Assembly: GCA_036310185.1 (NCBI GenBank)
Contig: JAXJSH010000130.1
Span: 1 to 43,158, forward strand
Source: JALENY01 sp036310185
Lineage (GTDB): Bacteria > Bacillota > Clostridia > Lachnospirales > Lachnospiraceae
Reading direction: 5' to 3'
DNA: 43,158 bases
Shown here one piece after another: positions 39,958 through 43,158 of the stretch (position 1 is its first letter; each line of letters opens with the position of its first letter). A model generated the notes under the pieces. The model was not told the DNA's origin. It made no database searches and was given only the letters and a program-made list of their open reading frames with translations. Position numbers and translations under genes: made by a program.

Positions 39958-41880
39958 CTATATATCCAGTTCCGCATCCTGGGCGTGTTCATAGATAAAA
40001 CTTCTTCTGGGCGGTACATCATTGCCCATAAGAATTCCCGTAACCTCAGATGCCAGCCGGGCATCTTCAATCTCAATGCGGCGCATCATGCGGGTCTCCG
40101 GATTCAGCGTGGTTTCCCAGAGCTGATCCGCATCCATCTCACCGAGACCTTTGTATCGCTGAAGGGTAAACTTGCCCTTGTGGGTTCTGCGGTATTTTTC
40201 CAGAGCCTTGTCATCATACAGGTACTCTTCTTTTCCTTTTGCCGGCATTACCTTATACAGCGGCGGCATAGCCACGTACACATGTCCTTCATAAATCAGG
40301 TCCGGCATAAATCGATAAAACAGCGTCAGAAGCAGTGTAGAGATGTGTGCACCGTCCACATCCGCATCAGCCATAATAATAATCTTGTCATAATTCAGTT
40401 TGCTGATGTCAAAATCATTTCCATATCCTTCGGAAAAACCGCATCCAAATGCGTTGATCATGGTTTTGATCTCCGCATTTGCCAGAACCTTGTCGATGCT
40501 GGCTTTTTCCACATTCAGAATCTTACCGCGAATCGGAAGAATGGCCTGATAACTTCTGTCCCGTGCTGTCTTCGCAGAACCGCCCGCAGAATCTCCCTCC
40601 ACGATAAAAATCTCACATTTTTTCGGGTCACGGGAACCGCAGTTAGCCAGCTTTCCGTTGGAGTCAAAGGAAAACTTCGGCTTAGACAGCATATTGGTCT
40701 TGGCTTTTTCCTCCGTCTTACGGATTTTGGCCGCTTTTTCCGCACAGGAAAGCACGGTCTTCAGCGCATCCAGATTTCGGTCAAAATAATGAACAATCTC
40801 TTCCCCCGTCACTTTTCCGGCGGCACGGCTGGCATCCTGATTATCCAGCTTTGTCTTGGTCTGACCTTCAAAACGGGGTGCCGGATGTTTGATGGACACT
40901 ACGGCAGTCATTCCGTTTCGGATGTCTGCGCCGGTAAAATTGGCATCTTTCTCTTTCAAAATACCAAGCTCACGGGCATAGTTGTTCATAACCGTCGTAA
41001 ACATGGTCTTGAAACCGGTCAGATGGGTACCGCCCTCCGCGTTGTAAATATTATTGCAGAAACCAAGCACATTTTCATGAAACTCATTGACAAACTGAAA
41101 TGCCACTTCCACCGTGATTCCTTCTGTCTCACCCTTGAAATATACCGGCTCCGTCAAAGCCTCCGTCTTTTTATTCAAATCCTTCACAAACCCGATGATA
41201 CCGTCCGGTTCATGATATTCAATCGCTTCTGTCTGGTCATCTCTGCGGTCTTCAAAATAAATATGCAGATTCGGATTCAGATAAGCAGTCTCATGGAGAC
41301 GGCTCTTTACCTCTGTGGACGAAAATCTGGTCTTTTCAAAGATCTCCGGATCCGGCAGAAAATTCACCCAGGTTCCCGTTTCCTTTGTTTTTCCGATTTT
41401 CGGAAGAAGACCTTTTTCCAGCTCGATGGTGGGAATACCGCGTTCGTAATGATCGTGATGAACATATCCCTCACGGCTGATCTTAATATCCAGATAAGTG
41501 GAAAGTGCATTTACAACCGATGAACCAACACCGTGCAGACCGCCGCTGGTCTTGTATGCCCCGTCGTCAAACTTTCCGCCCGCATGAAGAGTCGTAAAAA
41601 CAAGACGCTCCGCTGACATGCCCTTTGCATGCATGCCCACCGGAATGCCTCGTCCGTTGTCATTTACCGTACAGGAACCGTCTTTTTCCAGAAAGACTTC
41701 AATCCGGTCACAGTATCCGGCCAAATGCTCATCCACTGCATTATCTACAATCTCATATATTAAATGGTTCAGTCCCTTCCGGGACACGCTGCCGATATAC
41801 ATACCCGGCCTTTTACGGACTGCTTCCAGTCCTTCCAGCACAGATATACTGTCTGCATCATACGTGTTTTTCTTCGCCAT
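39958..41880 (-). CDS. parE: Type IIA DNA topoisomerase subunit B (topoisomerase IV-like)
   Basis: ATPase subunit partnering the downstream A subunit. The 640-residue GyrB/ParE protein has EGLEAVRKRPGMYIGS, the GHKL motifs EIVDNAVDEHLAG and NDNGRGIPVGMH, TSGGLHGVGSSVVNAL, the TOPRIM motifs EIFIVEGDSAGGSAK and IIIMADADVDGAHISTLLL, and QRYKGLGEMDADQLW. The length fits both GyrB and ParE; the partner without a GyrA box favours ParE. It starts 27 bases after pduL. Confidence 0.88.
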   Translation of the reverse strand: MAKKNTYDADSISVLEGLEAVRKRPGMYIGSVSRKGLNHLIYEIVDNAVDEHLAGYCDRIEVFLEKDGSCTVNDNGRGIPVGMHAKGMSAERLVFTTLHAGGKFDDGAYKTSGGLHGVGSSVVNALSTYLDIKISREGYVHHDHYERGIPTIELEKGLLPKIGKTKETGTWVNFLPDPEIFEKTRFSSTEVKSRLHETAYLNPNLHIYFEDRRDDQTEAIEYHEPDGIIGFVKDLNKKTEALTEPVYFKGETEGITVEVAFQFVNEFHENVLGFCNNIYNAEGGTHLTGFKTMFTTVMNNYARELGILKEKDANFTGADIRNGMTAVVSIKHPAPRFEGQTKTKLDNQDASRAAGKVTGEEIVHYFDRNLDALKTVLSCAEKAAKIRKTEEKAKTNMLSKPKFSFDSNGKLANCGSRDPKKCEIFIVEGDSAGGSAKTARDRSYQAILPIRGKILNVEKASIDKVLANAEIKTMINAFGCGFSEGYGNDFDISKLNYDKIIIMADADVDGAHISTLLLTLFYRFMPDLIYEGHVYVAMPPLYKVMPAKGKEEYLYDDKALEKYRRTHKGKFTLQRYKGLGEMDADQLWETTLNPETRMMRRIEIEDARLASEVTGILMGNDVPPRRSFIYEHAQDAELDI

Positions 41881-41907
41881 ATAAAAACCTCTCTTCTAAA
41901 AATAAAC

Positions 41908-42555
41908 CTAACGGCTGATACCTTCCAGCAGTTCTTCCTTCCATTTTTCCAGGCTGTATTGCCGTGTATCATAAAGGGGCAGAATCACACCGGAGGGATT
42001 CTCATCCGGATCAAATGCATTTCCCTCATCCGTATCCACATGCATGGCCAGTTTGAAACTTTTATGTACACGAACCACCACATCCGCATATATAACAGAG
42101 CGCTCATAGCTGGTCGTCAGAATACAGACCGTATCATTATCCTGTACATGAAGACGAATCGCATCTTTCGGAGTCATATGAATGTGCCGTTTTGCCACGA
42201 TCACGCCCTTTTCCAGCTCAAGCTCCTTCTCACCGTTTTGCAGAATACATCCCGGCGTTCCTTCGATATCGCCGGACTGGCGAATCACATGGGTGACCCC
42301 CATTTTCCTCGTATCCGTAATGGATAATTCCACCTGAGATTCTTTACGAAACGGTCCCAATACTGCCACATTTGCAAAAACGCCCTTCGGGCCCACAATA
42401 TCTACTCTCTCTTTTGCCAGAAACTGGCCGGGCTGACTTAATTCTTTTGCAAAAGTCAATTCAGCGCCTTTACCAAACAGGGTCTCAAAATCTTCGCGTG
42501 ATAAGTGCACGTGCCGTGCAGATATTTCAATCGGAATATTTAATTTAAGACTCAT
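41908..42555 (-). CDS. pduL: Phosphate propanoyltransferase PduL
   Basis: PduL exchanges CoA and phosphate on propionyl or acetyl groups. The 215-residue protein has two PduL beta-barrel domains with zinc-binding histidines in EISARHVHLSRED (His15, His17) and AKRHIHMTPKDA, and the end AFDPDENPSGVILPL. A microcompartment-targeting peptide is not evident, and no microcompartment gene is in the window, so a housekeeping phosphotransacetylase-like role is likely. It lies 66 bases after tRNA-Glu and its terminator, and 27 bases before parE. Confidence 0.93.
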   Translation of the reverse strand: MSLKLNIPIEISARHVHLSREDFETLFGKGAELTFAKELSQPGQFLAKERVDIVGPKGVFANVAVLGPFRKESQVELSITDTRKMGVTHVIRQSGDIEGTPGCILQNGEKELELEKGVIVAKRHIHMTPKDAIRLHVQDNDTVCILTTSYERSVIYADVVVRVHKSFKLAMHVDTDEGNAFDPDENPSGVILPLYDTRQYSLEKWKEELLEGISR

Positions 42556-42584
42556 AGTTTCCCCTTTCCCACTGTTTTATGTAT

Positions 42585-42612
42585 GAAAAAAGGGACCTGA
42601 TATTCAGATCCC
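42585..42612 (-). terminator. Rho-independent terminator of tRNA-Glu
   Basis: GGGACCTG (42592-42599), loop ATATT, CAGATCCC (42605-42612), eight pairs with one G-U. On the minus strand it is followed directly by TTTTTT. Confidence 0.85.
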
Positions 42613-42621
42613 CTGTAGAAA

Positions 42622-42693
42622 CAGTCCGTAGGGGAATCGAACCCCTGTTTCCGCCGTGAGAGGGCGGCGTCTTAACCGCTTGACCAACGGACC
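42622..42693 (-). tRNA. tRNA-Glu (anticodon CTC)
   Basis: The 72-base cloverleaf on the minus strand has acceptor stem GGTCCGT/ACGGACT (first pair G-U) and discriminator G. The anticodon stem CCGCC/GGCGG surrounds the loop CTCTCAC, and the T arm is GGGGTTCGATTCCCC. Anticodon CTC reads GAG. The CCA end is not encoded. A terminator follows 10 bases later. Confidence 0.96.
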
Positions 42694-42718
42694 ATATCTG
42701 TAACGCTCGTACTATTGC

Positions 42719-42747
42719 ATTTTATATCATACGACAGAAAAATGCAA
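42719..42747 (-). promoter_or_regulatory. Promoter of tRNA-Glu
   Basis: On the minus strand TTGCAT (42742-42747), 17 bases, TAAAAT (42719-42724), about 26 bases before the tRNA 5' end. Confidence 0.6.
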
Positions 42748-42793
42748 GTACTTTTTTAATTTTTTTCATTTTTCATTTTATTTGTTAATTTTC

Positions 42794-42842
42794 GCGGATA
42801 TAATCCGCCAGAAACTATGTACTCCAACAAAATTATATCCGC
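42794..42842. repeat. Nested inverted repeat in the AT-rich right end
   Basis: GCGGATATAAT (42794-42804) and ATTATATCCGC (42832-42842) are perfect 11-base inverted arms 27 bases apart. The left arm also belongs to a local palindrome GCGGAT-ATA-ATCCGC (42794-42808). It lies downstream of the small peptide gene. It has no T run typical of a terminator on the minus side. Confidence 0.7.
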
Positions 42843-42928
42843 CGTCTACATTCACTAATTTTTCAGTAGTATTTGCTCCACTATGTAAAAGCAATATAGT
42901 TCAGAATCTCAATCATTAGCACTATATA

Positions 42929-43051
42929 TTACAAACGTTTCGCAAACCATAAAAGTACAAAGAATGATATTACAAATAAGAGTAGAGCCAATAACAAATC
43001 CAAAATCACCGTTAAAATAAGTGTGATGCCTATTTTTAATGTTTTTTTCAT
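42929..43051 (-). CDS. Small hydrophobic 40-residue peptide
   Basis: A short frame starting MKKTLKIGITLILTVILDLL and ending FFVLLWFAKRL: one or two membrane segments with positive charges at both ends and a single Asp. GAGGAGGTAGTGGTT is an almost ideal ribosome site, which favours it over the longer overlapping frame in another phase. I do not recognise a family. It could be a type I toxin-like peptide, a holin-like or regulatory membrane peptide, or the stump of a decayed membrane protein. The base composition around it is clearly more AT-rich than the housekeeping genes to the left. Confidence 0.55.
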   Translation of the reverse strand: MKKTLKIGITLILTVILDLLLALLLFVISFFVLLWFAKRL

Positions 43052-43070
43052 AACCACTACCTCCTCGTAT

Positions 43071-43112
43071 AATAAGTTTATAGACCTCATTCAAAGAGGC
43101 TATAGACTTATT
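43071..43112. repeat. Long hairpin upstream of the small peptide gene
   Basis: Left arm 43071-43088 and right arm 43096-43112 pair over 17 positions (one G-U, one bulged A) with a 7-base loop. On the plus strand it ends in TTTTTT, like a terminator, though no plus-strand gene precedes it here. On the minus strand it directly precedes the ribosome site of the small peptide. The final 46 bases of the window hold nothing I can assign. Confidence 0.65.
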
Positions 43113-43158
43113 TTTTATGATGCAGGTATTGGATGAATTGTTGGACATCCTTTTACAC

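Noticed and set aside
37934..41523. Plus-strand frames of about 530 codons over the topoisomerase genes
   Set aside because: Antisense shadows of highly conserved genes, with low-complexity His/Phe-rich translation and no ribosome site.
42556..42612. Sigma-E-like boxes (GAATAT, 14 bases, CATACATA) upstream of pduL
   Set aside because: They overlap the tRNA terminator hairpin, and sigma-E control of pduL-parE-parC makes little biological sense; likely chance.
42622..42693. tRNA-Glu as an integration site for a genomic island
   Set aside because: No integrase and no repeat of the tRNA 3' end are visible; the 3' side leads straight into housekeeping genes.
42909..43148. 79-codon frame at the right end
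   Set aside because: It runs through the long hairpin and has no properly spaced ribosome site, while the 40-residue frame in another phase has an excellent one.

Overview
The window is a chromosomal stretch of a low-to-moderate GC, endospore-forming anaerobe of the Bacillota. Gene content and protein style (spoIIIA operon, cotJ coat operon, the rimP-nusA-ylxR-ylxQ-infB-rbfA-nrnA-truB-ribF cluster, rpsO-pnp, an anaerobic RNR activase, PduL, DUF1292 and DUF5662 proteins) point to the Clostridia, most likely Lachnospiraceae. This placement is inferred from gene families; no 16S gene is present.

Layout. Positions 1-3671 (minus) hold the start of the spoIIIA sporulation operon with a recognisable sigma-E-type promoter, preceded by acyl carrier protein, glutamyl-tRNA synthetase and an Sfp-type phosphopantetheinyl transferase. 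Positions 3759-6742 (minus) carry a SEDS-family peptidoglycan glycosyltransferase and a SulP/STAS anion transporter, each with its own sigma-A-like promoter. Positions 6803-9195 (minus) are a spore coat operon cotJA-cotJB-cotJC-sodC, in which CotJA has a large N-terminal block of twelve 12-residue repeats and the Mn-catalase CotJC is followed by a Cu/Zn superoxide dismutase. Diverging from it is a two-gene phage-type lysis cassette (holin, M15 endolysin; 9316-10412). Next come a divergent AraC regulator/MFS pair, an ABC exporter, and the TrkA-TrkH potassium uptake operon. The latter has a structured leader and, upstream, a 22-codon relic resembling the start of a CidA/LrgA protein.

Positions 18020-25661 hold a membrane-anchored beta-propeller/M15 peptidase, a three-gene unit (GH13 debranching-enzyme homologue lacking the catalytic residues, DUF5662 protein, PLP aminotransferase), a DUF1292 protein, and cutC and dut; nrdG follows at 25689-26177. 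Positions 26261-37675 (minus) are translation/RNA housekeeping: pnp, rpsO, ribF, truB, nrnA, rbfA, infB, ylxQ, ylxR, nusA, rimP. Positions 37694-42555 (minus) encode a type IIA topoisomerase pair (topoisomerase IV-like) and PduL, followed by tRNA-Glu(CTC). The last 450 bases are AT-rich, with nested inverted repeats and a 40-residue hydrophobic peptide gene.

The most unusual items are the repeat-expanded CotJA in an SOD/catalase coat operon, the free-standing lysis cassette beside it, the catalytically dead GH13 protein, the propeller-peptidase fusion, the trkAH leader with mutually exclusive hairpins, and the small hydrophobic peptide locus at the right end. No CRISPR array, insertion sequence or rRNA gene was seen.
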